From a virus: a DNA stretch of 28,269 nucleotides. The notes under the pieces are model-generated. The model was not told the DNA's origin and searched no databases. It saw only the letters and a program-made list of their open reading frames with translations. The stretch's first letter is position 1; each line of letters opens with the position of its first letter. Positions 17,487 through 24,305 of this stretch are shown piece after piece. The stretch is taken from positions 1 to 28,269 of the IMG/VR virus record IMGVR_UViG_3300031669_000182. One strand, 5' to 3'. The position numbers and the translations under genes were made by a program.

Positions 17487-17858
17487 ATGTCTCAATTTAT
17501 TCTAACACGTGATATAAACGGCTATGTCGGATTTGGATTGCCATTTAGCGAGATGACATTTCAGGCAACATTAGCAACAAGTACAAATACGACATTAACC
17601 GTACCGACTTCTTTAAGTTTAGGACGTCAAGGGAATACGACAAGCGCGCAATTTATTGCAATCTTTAGCTTTGATCCTGGTACATCAGTTTGGGTGTCAA
17701 ATAATACGACAGCGAATAGTCCAGCAGGGGCATCTTTCGTACAAACAAATAGCCAACTGAATCCGGCTGCAAGAACCGTGAAAGCAGGCGATATATTGAA
17801 TTTTTACACGCCTGGAATCGGTGTTAGTGTGAATGTTTCATTCTATTCATTATCCTAG
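17487..17858 (+). CDS. Small beta-rich fibre-module protein
   Basis: A 123-aa protein 13 bases after the fibre gene, with AAGGAT upstream. Composition is Thr/Ser/Asn-rich with hydrophobic alternation (LTVPTSLSL, FIAIFSFDPG, VSVNVSFYSL), typical of a single beta-sandwich. No signal peptide or Cys. It may be a virion decoration or fibre partner; I recognise no family. Confidence 0.62.
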   Translation: MSQFILTRDINGYVGFGLPFSEMTFQATLATSTNTTLTVPTSLSLGRQGNTTSAQFIAIFSFDPGTSVWVSNNTTANSPAGASFVQTNSQLNPAARTVKAGDILNFYTPGIGVSVNVSFYSLS

Positions 17859-17869
17859 GAGATGAAGAA

Positions 17870-18046
17870 ATGTCATATCCAAATAGTCCTGAGAAAATAG
17901 GTATTGCGGATAATCCTATCGTATATTCTTTGTATTCAATAAATAATATAAGTGGGTCTTATTTCTCCAATCAGGACTTTTTATTAATGGATGGATCATT
18001 TTTCTTATTAATGGATGGTGGCAATTTCTTATTGATGGGAACGTAA
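17870..18046 (+). CDS. 58-aa mini-protein with triplicated FLLMDG motif
   Basis: A short gene with AGGAGATG ending 5 bases before its ATG, placed in the same direction and spacing as its neighbours. Its C-terminal third reads DFLLMDG, FFLLMDGG, NFLLMG, three near-identical 7- to 8-residue units that would form stacked short strands. The N-terminal half (SPEKIGIADNP) is Pro/Asn-rich. Comparable LLMDG repeats occur, from memory, at the ends of some phage tail-associated proteins. Function unknown; the strong ribosome site argues that it is real. Confidence 0.6.
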   Translation: MSYPNSPEKIGIADNPIVYSLYSINNISGSYFSNQDFLLMDGSFFLLMDGGNFLLMGT

Positions 18047-18067
18047 TAAAAAAGGGAGTGACAATTT

Positions 18068-19729
18068 ATGTCAAAGAATTTATCGCAAATATTCGCTACC
18101 AATCCAGTGGCAACGATTGGAAATACCGATTTATTTTATATGGCTCAAAGTGGCACGACTGATGGGGCTATTTCTGGATTAAATCTGAAGGCTTCTTTTT
18201 TACAAGTTACTAATAATCTTAGTGATCTAAACAATGTCGTGACAGCGAGGTCAAATCTAGGCTTAGGAACGATGGCAACACAATCAGCAAGCAGTTATCT
18301 TGCGCTAGCTGGCGGGACAATGGCTGGCACATTAAATATGGGTGCTTTCTCACTTACGAATTTAACGACACCCGTTTCTGCCAGTGATGCAACGACAAAA
18401 AGCTATGTTGATGGTAGAACGGCCGGCGGTGCAGCATTGATTCCAGGTGTGTTTGCTGCGTCTACCGCTAATTTAACGGGATATACATATAACAACGGCA
18501 CGGCTGGCGTAGGAGCAACATTAACAGCGCCGAGTAATGGGGTATTCGCCCTTGATGGTTTTACTATACCAGTGGGATACCGTTGGTTATATAAAGACGA
18601 TAGCACTGGAGGGGGCGCATATAACGGAGTATATGTCGTTACAACTAGCGCTTCCGGTGTTCCTGCCGTTTCAACAAGAGCATCTGACTATAATAGCACT
18701 GCTAATATGCTACAAAATCGTATGATTAACGTGTTAAATGGCACAATCAACGGTAGCTCTTGGTATATGCAAACGAGTATTGTTAATACAGTTGGTACAG
18801 ACGCCGTGACATATTCGCTGCAATTCGCAATAAGCGAATATGTATTAACAAGTGGTGATACAATGACAGGGGCGTTAACTAATAACGTATCTGTTACATC
18901 ACCTAAATTTACATTACAAAATGGAACAGCGCAGGCTAATACTTTTACGTGGCAAACAGGTGGTGTTTTTCCATATTTCGGAAATGTTGCGTGTGTTACT
19001 CAAAACGGGCCTATTACCGCCGGACATTATGCTATATGGGGTTCTACTGCTATCGTTCAGGATGGCGGTGTACCTGGACAATTATTGGCAATAAAACCAC
19101 TCACGGCTACTACCCCTACTGCCTATGCTGAAACTGCCGGCACGCGCGTTATTAAGATTTATGCGCAAGGTGCGGGTGGTGGTGGTGGTGGTGGTGGTCA
19201 ATCTGGTGTTTCTTGCGGTTCGGGTGGTGATTCTGGCGCACTTGTGATCTGGGAAGGGCCAGTAACATCGTTTACGTATCAATGTGGTATAGGTGGCACG
19301 GGCGGTGTTGGTACGGGTACAGGGATAGGAGTTAGTGGGACGAATACGACTGTTACAGCTTTTGCGCCAGGCAATCTTACGGCACAAGGCGGTACGGGTG
19401 GTGCGTCTGGTACTTCTGCTCCTGGTTTTGCGGAAACGAATTCAACTGTCCCAACAGCAAGCGGGGGAAACATTAACATTTACGGCCAACGTGGAAATTA
19501 TGGGGTTTTATATTCAACAACGATGATTCAAGGCGGTAATGGTGGTGATTCTTATTTCGGTCTCGGTGGTCAAGGTCAAATAGCGACTAATCTAAATAGC
19601 ATCTTTCCAGGGGGTGATGGTGTTGGTAATGGTACAGGTGGAGGAGGCGCTGCATTTATCCCAACCGGCACTTCGCCGAATGGCGGGAATGGCCAGAATG
19701 GTATAGTTTATGTGTTTGAATATTCTTAA
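18068..19729 (+). CDS. Tail fibre with glycine-rich adhesin tip
   Basis: A 553-aa fibre. The N-terminal part carries fibre-repeat motifs: LSDLNNVVTARSNLGLG, then LNMGAFSLTNL and TTKSYVDG, the usual phage fibre shaft pattern. A domain at about 135-260 (GVGATLT, FALDG, NGVYVVTT, STRASDYN) is shared with the fibre at 19764. From about residue 355 it becomes Gly-rich (eight Gly in a row, many GG and GNGG clusters) ending GIVYVFEYS, like the polyglycine-sandwich adhesin tips of some T-even and Salmonella phages. That comparison is by composition only. AAGGGAG precedes the ATG. Confidence 0.72.
   Translation: MSKNLSQIFATNPVATIGNTDLFYMAQSGTTDGAISGLNLKASFLQVTNNLSDLNNVVTARSNLGLGTMATQSASSYLALAGGTMAGTLNMGAFSLTNLTTPVSASDATTKSYVDGRTAGGAALIPGVFAASTANLTGYTYNNGTAGVGATLTAPSNGVFALDGFTIPVGYRWLYKDDSTGGGAYNGVYVVTTSASGVPAVSTRASDYNSTANMLQNRMINVLNGTINGSSWYMQTSIVNTVGTDAVTYSLQFAISEYVLTSGDTMTGALTNNVSVTSPKFTLQNGTAQANTFTWQTGGVFPYFGNVACVTQNGPITAGHYAIWGSTAIVQDGGVPGQLLAIKPLTATTPTAYAETAGTRVIKIYAQGAGGGGGGGGQSGVSCGSGGDSGALVIWEGPVTSFTYQCGIGGTGGVGTGTGIGVSGTNTTVTAFAPGNLTAQGGTGGASGTSAPGFAETNSTVPTASGGNINIYGQRGNYGVLYSTTMIQGGNGGDSYFGLGGQGQIATNLNSIFPGGDGVGNGTGGGGAAFIPTGTSPNGGNGQNGIVYVFEYS
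19175..19198 (+). repeat. (GGT)8 trinucleotide run in the adhesin tip
   Basis: Eight perfect GGT codons encode eight consecutive glycines. Slippage would lengthen or shorten the glycine tract in frame. Confidence 0.85.
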
Positions 19730-19763
19730 TATATATTAGGGTATAAAATAAGGGATATATAAT

Positions 19764-21437
19764 ATGCAAAGCTACTCTTTCCCAACGACAATCGTACCGA
19801 TTGCCTCATTGAATGGTGGCACACTTGGTTCCGTCAAGGCGACTGATATTTATCCTGCCGTTGACGTTACTGATATCACACAATCACCGCAAGGAACAAC
19901 AAATCCTTATCAGATATCCGACCTGATGGGTTTCTTGTTGAAATCATTTGGCTTGTACGTGTATACACCTGTGATGGCTGCCACCACGGTTAATCTAATA
20001 GCAACCTATACAGCAGGTTCTATACCAGCAAGTCCTGGTGTAGGAGCCACTTTGACAAATGCAGGTGCGTTGACTGCATTTACAATAGATGGCGAAGCGG
20101 GTGTCTTAGATTCTTATTATCTCATCAAGAACCAAACGAATCCTGTTCAAAATGGTATTTATACACTAACGACAGTGGGGGATAATGTATCCATTCCCTG
20201 GGTATTAACACGTAATATTAATTTCAATCAGCCCTCTAATATTATTGATAGTGGTGTGGTCTATGTTCTATATGGAATGTCATTGCAATCCACTCTTTAT
20301 CAAGTCAGCTTTGCCGGTACGATGGTGGTCGGGACGACATTGATTGAGTTTAGTGTATATTCGATAGCATTTAATGGTTCCGTTGATATCGGCACCATTA
20401 ACGAATTGGCTTATTATGCTGCCAATGGCGATACCGTCAGTGGATTGCCAACCGTTAATAATGCCATTTTGGGTACTAATGGCACCGGTGTTCCAGCCAT
20501 GACACAAACGCTTCCCATGGCAGTTCAAGCAAATATCACGAAACTTGGCACGCAATTACAAGCGTTAAACATGGGAACGCTAGGTATCAATGATCTTGCA
20601 ACACCATCATTGTCAACTGATGCGGCAACAAAAGGATATGTTGATAGCACAGTACAACCACTTAATGCTTCCCTAACGTCCATTGGTAGCCTTACAAGTG
20701 CAGCAAATGAATTGCTTTATGCTACGGGTCTAAATACTTATACATTACTTAGTTCAGTAGCAAATAGCATACTGTCAACAAATGTTAGCGGTGTACCAGG
20801 ATGGATAACCACATTACCATCAGGTTTAACCATTCCTGGGTTTAAGCTTACAAATACGATACTGGATGTGAATGGTTCTAATCTAATAGGTATAGGTATT
20901 TCATCCAGTGCGGTTAATTATTTGCAGATATCCAATGGTTCTACAGGGAACGGTCCAATAGTAAGCGCGATTGGTTCTGATACGAATATTGCATTGCATT
21001 TAACAGGTCAAGGAACGTACGGAACGGCAACGCAAACGCCCACAACGGGTGGATTTCCGGTAATTGGATTCCGTGGTTACCATACTGCAACAGCAATTGC
21101 AGCGGTAACAATTACAACCACGGCAACACCACAAAATATCCAATCATTATCACTAGCTGCGGGGTGTTGGGAAATTGTTTGTTTCCCTTTCATTGTCGCG
21201 CCAAACCTCACAACCGATATTATCGCTAGCTTGAGCACAACAACAGCTACCTTATCGGGTGCAAACGGGAATACAAACTACAATGAATGGGCTATTTCAT
21301 CCGCCATATCGCTCACAGGACAATTATTTTTACGATTGGACTTAGCATCCACCACAACGGTTTATTTAGTAGCACAAGCAACATTCACCGGAACTGCACC
21401 TACTTATAGTGCATCCATTGTTGCCACACAGGTTTAA
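19764..21437 (+). CDS. Second tail fibre, paralogous domains with the first
   Basis: A 557-aa fibre protein with AAGGGATATATA before the ATG. The N-terminus (SYSFPTTIVPIASLNGG ... YPAVDVTDITQS) differs from the preceding fibre and may attach to the virion. Residues about 80-200 contain the shared module (GVGATLT, FTIDGEAG, YYLIKNQTNPVQNGIYTL, WVLTRN). The shaft unit LNMGTLGINDLATP with ATKGYVDS recurs near 280-300. The C-terminal 150 residues are a Thr/Ala-rich beta domain, likely the tip, without the glycine tract of its neighbour. Receptor binding is inferred. Confidence 0.7.
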   Translation: MQSYSFPTTIVPIASLNGGTLGSVKATDIYPAVDVTDITQSPQGTTNPYQISDLMGFLLKSFGLYVYTPVMAATTVNLIATYTAGSIPASPGVGATLTNAGALTAFTIDGEAGVLDSYYLIKNQTNPVQNGIYTLTTVGDNVSIPWVLTRNINFNQPSNIIDSGVVYVLYGMSLQSTLYQVSFAGTMVVGTTLIEFSVYSIAFNGSVDIGTINELAYYAANGDTVSGLPTVNNAILGTNGTGVPAMTQTLPMAVQANITKLGTQLQALNMGTLGINDLATPSLSTDAATKGYVDSTVQPLNASLTSIGSLTSAANELLYATGLNTYTLLSSVANSILSTNVSGVPGWITTLPSGLTIPGFKLTNTILDVNGSNLIGIGISSSAVNYLQISNGSTGNGPIVSAIGSDTNIALHLTGQGTYGTATQTPTTGGFPVIGFRGYHTATAIAAVTITTTATPQNIQSLSLAAGCWEIVCFPFIVAPNLTTDIIASLSTTTATLSGANGNTNYNEWAISSAISLTGQLFLRLDLASTTTVYLVAQATFTGTAPTYSASIVATQV

Positions 21438-21455
21438 CCATAAAGGAGTTTTATC

Positions 21456-21719
21456 ATGTCAAGAAATGTATCATTTGAAATGGGGGCAGGTGGTTTTAAT
21501 TCGTTAGCTGTCAGGATAGTGCGAATGAGCACGACAGACGCGTTAGCTAGCATCACAGTAGCAGGATGGTATAAACAACCAGGTGCCAATAGTGTTGAAG
21601 CATTACAACCAAGTGATTTGGTGGCAATTGCGCATGATCAAGGTACGAGTAGTGCAGCAACCAAACTTTTTACAGTGGGTATAACAAACGGTGTTGTCAC
21701 GCTAACAGCCGCTTACTAA
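21456..21719 (+). CDS. Small terminal protein of the fibre module
   Basis: An 87-aa protein with AAAGGAG before the ATG, 18 bases after the fibre gene. It has alternating hydrophobic strands (LAVRIVRMS, ASITVAGWY, LFTVGITNGVVTLTAAY) and no Cys or membrane segment. It ends just before the DnaA-box hairpin and is the last + strand late gene. No family recognised; a fibre-tip cap or chaperone role is possible but not shown. Confidence 0.6.
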   Translation: MSRNVSFEMGAGGFNSLAVRIVRMSTTDALASITVAGWYKQPGANSVEALQPSDLVAIAHDQGTSSAATKLFTVGITNGVVTLTAAY

Positions 21720-21730
21720 CATGTTATGCA

Positions 21731-21763
21731 GTGACTTATCCACAAATAATGTGGATAAGTCAC
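21731..21763. terminator. 14-bp hairpin carrying inverted perfect DnaA boxes
   Basis: GTGACTTATCCACA (21731-21744) pairs perfectly with TGTGGATAAGTCAC (21750-21763) around AATAA. Each arm contains the consensus DnaA 9-mer: TTATCCACA at 21736-21744 and its complement at 21750-21758. The hairpin sits between convergent gene blocks, so bidirectional termination is likely; no clear T-tract follows on either strand. The rest of the 179-base gap is AT-rich with no supported gene. Confidence 0.6.
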
Positions 21764-21898
21764 ATTTAAAATCATTCGTACTATTTTTGATGGGTTAAAA
21801 CTATCTATGGAATTTGGATTAACCCGAAAAGCAAAAGGCATATCTGATCCATTTGAAAATAGTTTTTATTGGAAAATTAATTCATGATTTTTAAATAG

Positions 21899-22087
21899 TT
21901 AAATAGAATTTTTGAATACATATTTTCCAAATGTAGTCCCTCTGAATTTAATAGCGCAACTTGCGTGTTGTAATCTCCATTTAATTCCGCCAATTCTTTC
22001 TCGTGATGGAATTATCTCAAAATGACCGTCTCTTTTTTTAACTAGTTTTTTGCACCTATAACATATACCTGGATATTCATTTCTCAT
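21899..22087 (-). CDS. Small putative zinc-binding protein
   Basis: A 62-aa protein at the distal end of the leftward block. It contains YPGICYRC near the N-terminus (CxxC), GHFEII, and WRLQHASCAI followed by FRGT. The CxxC plus His/Cys arrangement suggests a single zinc ribbon/knuckle; small phage proteins with the order PGxCYRC, GHFE, WxxQHxxC are known to me as hypotheticals. The ribosome site is weak (AAG about 10 bases upstream). Function unknown, perhaps nucleic-acid binding. Confidence 0.6.
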   Translation of the reverse strand: MRNEYPGICYRCKKLVKKRDGHFEIIPSRERIGGIKWRLQHASCAIKFRGTTFGKYVFKNSI

Positions 22088-22150
22088 TATTAAATTCTTA
22101 TCAGTTAAAGTTGAGTTATTAAATTGTAAATAGTTACATTATTATTAATA

Positions 22151-22294
22151 TTATCCATTGCCATTGTCATTGCCATAGCCATTTCCAGAGCCATTGCCAT
22201 AGCCATAAGAGCCAGCAGAGCCAGAGCCATCGCAAGAGCCATTGCCATAGCCATAGCCATCGCCATAGTCAAAATCGTTATTTACTTCGGCCAT
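22151..22294 (-). CDS. Gly-X repeat protein, short paralogue (47 aa)
   Basis: Starts MAEVNNDFDYG and then consists almost wholly of X-Gly dipeptides (YGDGYGYGNG, later GYGNDNGNG) encoded by GGCNAT-type hexamers. Its first residues match the neighbouring 87-aa gene (MAEVNNNSDF), so the two are tandem paralogues, and it starts 15 bases after that gene's stop with GGA upstream. No Cys-based motif; function unknown. The repeats are degenerate in the variable residue (Tyr, Asn, Ser, Asp), which suggests expansion by slippage under retained reading frame. Confidence 0.5.
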   Translation of the reverse strand: MAEVNNDFDYGDGYGYGNGSCDGSGSAGSYGYGNGSGNGYGNDNGNG

Positions 22295-22546
22295 AATTTA
22301 TCCAGAATATTATCCATCGCCATCGCCATCGCCCTCGCCAGATCCACACGCAGAGCCATTGCCATTGCCATTGCCATTGTCATTGCCGGAGCCATCGCCA
22401 TCGCCATTGCCATTGCCATTGCCATTGCGATGGCCATTGCCATTGCCATAGCCACCACCATTGCCACCACCATTGCCATAACCATAGCCATTGTCATAGC
22501 CATGGCCATAGCCATGGCCATAGCCATTGCCAGAGCCATAGCTAAA
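22154..22546. repeat. GCCATN hexanucleotide repeat tracts
   Basis: Two imperfect arrays (22154-22262 and 22313-22546) of the 6-mer GCCATN, with variants such as GCCAGA and ACCACC, separated by the non-repeated start region of the short paralogue. Confidence 0.85.
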
Positions 22547-22573
22547 GTCAGAATTGTTATTTACTTCTGCCAT
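22310..22573 (-). CDS. Gly-X repeat protein, long paralogue (87 aa)
   Basis: Begins MAEVNNNSDFSYG and continues as about 35 X-Gly units, X being Tyr, His, Asn, Ser, Asp or Gly, to the C-terminus. Its start lies inside the last codons of the DUF6948-like gene in another frame (13-base overlap), so it is probably translated by coupling. Alternating Gly with polar/aromatic residues would give an extended or disordered chain. The overlap, the shared MAEVNN start and the polar-only choice of X favour this frame over the Ala/Met frame. Function unknown. Confidence 0.55.
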   Translation of the reverse strand: MAEVNNNSDFSYGSGNGYGHGYGHGYDNGYGYGNGGGNGGGYGNGNGHRNGNGNGNGDGDGSGNDNGNGNGNGSACGSGEGDGDGDG

Positions 22574-22920
22574 ATTTTTACGCTTTTAATGCTTAATCTA
22601 GCACTTTCAGTGCAATCTAAAATTTCGATTGCATTGAGTAATTCTACGCGATCAACTTCGCACGGAAATAAGCAATTATCCGGATCTTTAACGCCTTCCA
22701 TCGCGAGTTGAGATAGTGACGCTGCACCCGACCATTTCCAAAGCCGTCTAGCATTATGCAGCACTACTTCTTGACCATTTCGTGATTGCAATTCTCCAGC
22801 AAACACACCCGCTGAATAAGTTCTCACAATGCAGTATCTCCCATTCTCATTTGTTACTTTATCGCCTTGTAATAATTGAATTAATTGCATTACATCTTTT
22901 AACTTCATTTCTTCTAACAT
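22561..22920 (-). CDS. DUF6948-like hypothetical protein
   Basis: A 119-aa protein starting after GGAG (minus strand, 7-8 bases upstream). It has an N-terminal helix (MKLKDVMQLIQLLQGD), then YCIVRTYSAGVFAGEL, VVLHNARRLWKWSGAASLSQLA, and a final strand/helix with CTESARLSIKSVKIW. I recognise the RTYSAGVFAGEL and ARRLW...GAxSLSQLA pattern as that of DUF6948 proteins seen in phages; this is from memory. Its N-terminal MLEEMKLKDVMQLI resembles MLENITLNDIVKLL of the gene at 24355, suggesting a shared origin of the two N-termini. Biochemical function is unknown. Confidence 0.65.
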   Translation of the reverse strand: MLEEMKLKDVMQLIQLLQGDKVTNENGRYCIVRTYSAGVFAGELQSRNGQEVVLHNARRLWKWSGAASLSQLAMEGVKDPDNCLFPCEVDRVELLNAIEILDCTESARLSIKSVKIWQK

Positions 22921-22941
22921 TGAATTGCTCCTTTTTATTTT

Positions 22942-23148
22942 CTAATTAACTTTCTCAACTTTCGTTTTTGCTGTCTCGGGATCAAAATGCTTGTTATATA
23001 GTAAATCAATCGCTCTAACGACAATTCGAGATGCGTTTTCTTCGTACAATTCTTGCAATGATTTTAATTGCATCGTTGCAAAGCCAGATGCTCTTAGAGA
23101 AATAGTTTTATCTGCTATTTTTTGCATGTGGCTTGCTTTTTTACTCAT
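22942..23148 (-). CDS. Small ribbon-helix-helix-like protein
   Basis: A 68-aa protein with a strong ribosome site (GAAGGAG) before the ATG. The segment KTISLRASGF could be the DNA-contacting strand, followed by two helices (QLKSLQELYE and ASRIVVRAIDLLYNKHF) with the S-R-x-V-x-R-A-x-x-x-L pattern of ribbon-helix-helix proteins. If so, it would bind DNA as a dimer and could regulate the repeat cassette around it. Assignment is tentative. Confidence 0.5.
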   Translation of the reverse strand: MSKKASHMQKIADKTISLRASGFATMQLKSLQELYEENASRIVVRAIDLLYNKHFDPETAKTKVEKVN

Positions 23149-23182
23149 TTTTTTTTACTCCTTCTTGATGAATTGTTATATT

Positions 23183-23450
23183 CTTTTAAGTTTTTAAGTT
23201 TTTAAGTTTTTAAGTTTCTAAAAAATTAATGCCAGATTTTTCATGCAAGGCTCTGGCAAACCTTTCGGAATGGAATCACCCTGGCATGATTGAATCAAAA
23301 CGGTATTTTATCATCAATGAACTTATTAGCAGACGCATCATGAGGCTTAGTAGCATTATCCTGCTTATACTTCTCTGATCTATCAACTATATAATCTTTC
23401 ACGGCTGACTTATCAGGATAACCATTGATGCCTTTTTGCGTATATATCTG
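23183..23450 (-). repeat. Duplicated segment, copy 1 (3' end and terminator of the DUF669-like gene)
   Basis: About 85% identical by eye to 24719-24967. It holds the last ~50 codons, stop, terminator hairpin and A/T-rich leader of the ssDNA-binding protein gene. Copy 1 has four AAGTTTTT units (about 23188-23217) where copy 2 has fewer. Confidence 0.85.
23222..23257 (-). terminator. Leftward terminator, copy 1
   Basis: On the minus strand GCCAGA (23257-23252) pairs with TCTGGC (23236-23231) across a 15-nt loop, followed by ATTAATTTTTT. The same element recurs at 24749-24775. Confidence 0.45.
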
Positions 23451-23480
23451 ATCGTTAATCCAGACATAGCCCACGATCAT
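23295..23480 (-). CDS. Duplicated SSB-type tail, 61-aa ORF
   Basis: From about residue 11 (QIYTQKGINGY) to the end this ORF copies the C-terminus of the ssDNA-binding protein at 24813 (QIYTQKSNNGY), with about 75-80% identity and no stop, and keeps the FIDDKIPF tip. Its ATG overlaps the stop of the preceding repeat ORF (TGATG), so translation by coupling is possible. The DNA-binding domain is missing, leaving a free SSB-like tail. It may be a decaying fragment or a functional tail peptide; conserved frame and conservative changes favour the latter only mildly. Confidence 0.5.
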   Translation of the reverse strand: MIVGYVWINDQIYTQKGINGYPDKSAVKDYIVDRSEKYKQDNATKPHDASANKFIDDKIPF

Positions 23481-23692
23481 CACAACCACGACCGCGACCG
23501 CGACCGCGACCACGACAGCGACCACGATCGCGACCGCGACCGCGACCGCGACAACGACAGCCACAGCGACCGCGACCGCGACCGCGACAACGACAGCGAC
23601 CCTGATCGTGACAACGACCGCGACAGCGACAGCGACAGCGATCGCGACAACGACCATGCCCACTCATTAGATTTCAAGACACATATATTCAT
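23480..23692 (-). CDS. Repeat ORF 4: MNI leader plus Ser-X dipeptides
   Basis: A 70-aa ORF opening [14 protein letters not shown], then Ser alternating with Leu, Arg, Gly or Trp to the end. Its first 14 residues equal those of repeat ORF 1 and its DNA is identical to that copy for about 50 bases around the start. Its ATG overlaps the stop of repeat ORF 3 (ATGA), and its stop overlaps the next ORF. All three minus frames are open through the hexamers, so the frame rests on the conserved leader and chaining; a Gly/Arg/Cys frame from 23667 is the alternative. Confidence 0.4.
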   Translation of the reverse strand: MNICVLKSNEWAWSLSRSLSLSLSRSLSRSGSLSLSRSRSRSLWLSLSRSRSRSRSWSLSWSRSRSRSWL

Positions 23693-23769
23693 TTCGTTAA
23701 TCCAGACATAGCCCACGACCGAGAGCACGACCGCGACCACCCATTAGCTCTAAACATTACTATATTCAT
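23689..23769 (-). CDS. Repeat ORF 3: short, contracted unit
   Basis: A 26-aa [14 protein letters not shown] then SRSCSRSW and AMSGLTK. It keeps the leader with conservative changes (Lys to Arg, Ser to Ala, Leu to Phe) but has only a few Ser-X units, so it looks like a contracted array. AGGG lies 8 bases before its ATG, and it starts 5 bases after the stop of repeat ORF 2. Confidence 0.35.
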   Translation of the reverse strand: MNIVMFRANGWSRSCSRSWAMSGLTK

Positions 23770-23774
23770 TTTGT

Positions 23775-23990
23775 TTACCCTGACCATGACCGTGACAGTG
23801 ACCCTGACCCTGACCATGACCGTGACAGTGACCGTGACCATGACCATGACCGTGACCCTGACAGTGACCGTGATCCTGACCATGACCGTGACCCTGACCC
23901 TGACCCTGACCAGGGCAGCGACCCTGATCGTGACAGTGACCCTGGCCGTGACAGTAACCACCCATTAGATTTTAGTAATACTATATTCAT
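23775..23990 (-). CDS. Repeat ORF 2: MNI leader plus Ser-X dipeptides
   Basis: A 71-aa [17 protein letters not shown] followed by about 28 Ser-X units (X = Arg, Gly, Leu, Trp). The ribosome-site-like AGGG forms part of the last codons of repeat ORF 1, whose stop is 5 bases before this ATG. The hexamers here are mostly GACCNT and GACAGT on the + strand, unlike the GACCGC type of ORF 4. A Gly/His/Gln frame (23750-23965) is also open. Confidence 0.4.
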   Translation of the reverse strand: MNIVLLKSNGWLLSRPGSLSRSGSLPWSGSGSGSRSWSGSRSLSGSRSWSWSRSLSRSWSGSGSLSRSWSG

Positions 23991-23995
23991 TTTGT

Positions 23996-24271
23996 TTACC
24001 CTGGCCATGACCGTGACCCTGACAGTGACGCTGACCCTGACCATGGCCGTGACAGTGACCATGACCGTGACAGTGACAGTGACCCTGACCCAGACCACGA
24101 CCGAGACCCTGACCGCGACCACAACCGCGACCGCGATCGCGACCACGACCGCGATCGCGACAACGACAGCGACAGCGATCGCGACAACGACAGCCACAGC
24201 GACCGCGACAGCGACAGCGACCACGACCACGACCATGCCCACTCATTAGATTTCAAGACACATATATTCAT
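23996..24271 (-). CDS. Repeat ORF 1: MNI leader plus Ser-X dipeptides, head of chain
   Basis: A 91-aa ORF starting [14 protein letters not shown] with a real-looking ribosome site (AGGA about 8 bases upstream), the best initiation signal in the array. The rest is Ser alternating with Trp, Leu, Arg and Gly. It lies after a 15-bp hairpin that separates it from the gene at 24355. The alternative frame from 24246 gives Gly/Arg/Cys/His repeats but has no ribosome site. No known family; membrane or DNA interaction cannot be judged. Confidence 0.42.
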   Translation of the reverse strand: MNICVLKSNEWAWSWSWSLSLSRSLWLSLSRSLSLSLSRSRSWSRSRSRLWSRSGSRSWSGSGSLSLSRSWSLSRPWSGSASLSGSRSWPG

Positions 24272-24305
24272 TTCGTTAATTCCTAAAATCTGTATATGAC
24301 TCTTA

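Larger units (their letters stand above)
23481..24246. repeat. GACCGN/GACAGN/GACCCT hexanucleotide arrays in four units
   Basis: Imperfect 6-bp arrays at about 23481-23660, 23717-23742, 23776-23963 and 23999-24237, separated by a conserved ~50-base spacer that holds a start codon. The left and right outer spacers are identical while the inner two differ, and hexamer type changes between units, the pattern expected from unequal crossing-over plus slippage. Confidence 0.88.

Noticed and set aside
21807-21887. 26-aa plus-strand ORF after the DnaA-box hairpin
   Set aside because: No ribosome site and too short to separate from chance.
23295-24242. Long Val/Ala-repeat readings on the minus strand (for example 23775-24242 and 23295-23663)
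   Set aside because: These frames only run through the arrays and join the MNI leader or SSB-tail frame further down; no ribosome site at their first ATG.
22154-24246. CRISPR array
   Set aside because: Units are 6 bp without unique spacers, and no cas genes are present.
23436-24249. Plus-strand Asp/Arg/His and Thr/Val/Met repeat ORFs across the hexamer arrays
   Set aside because: They lack ribosome sites and conserved starts, and run against the operon direction; they are by-products of stop-free hexamers.
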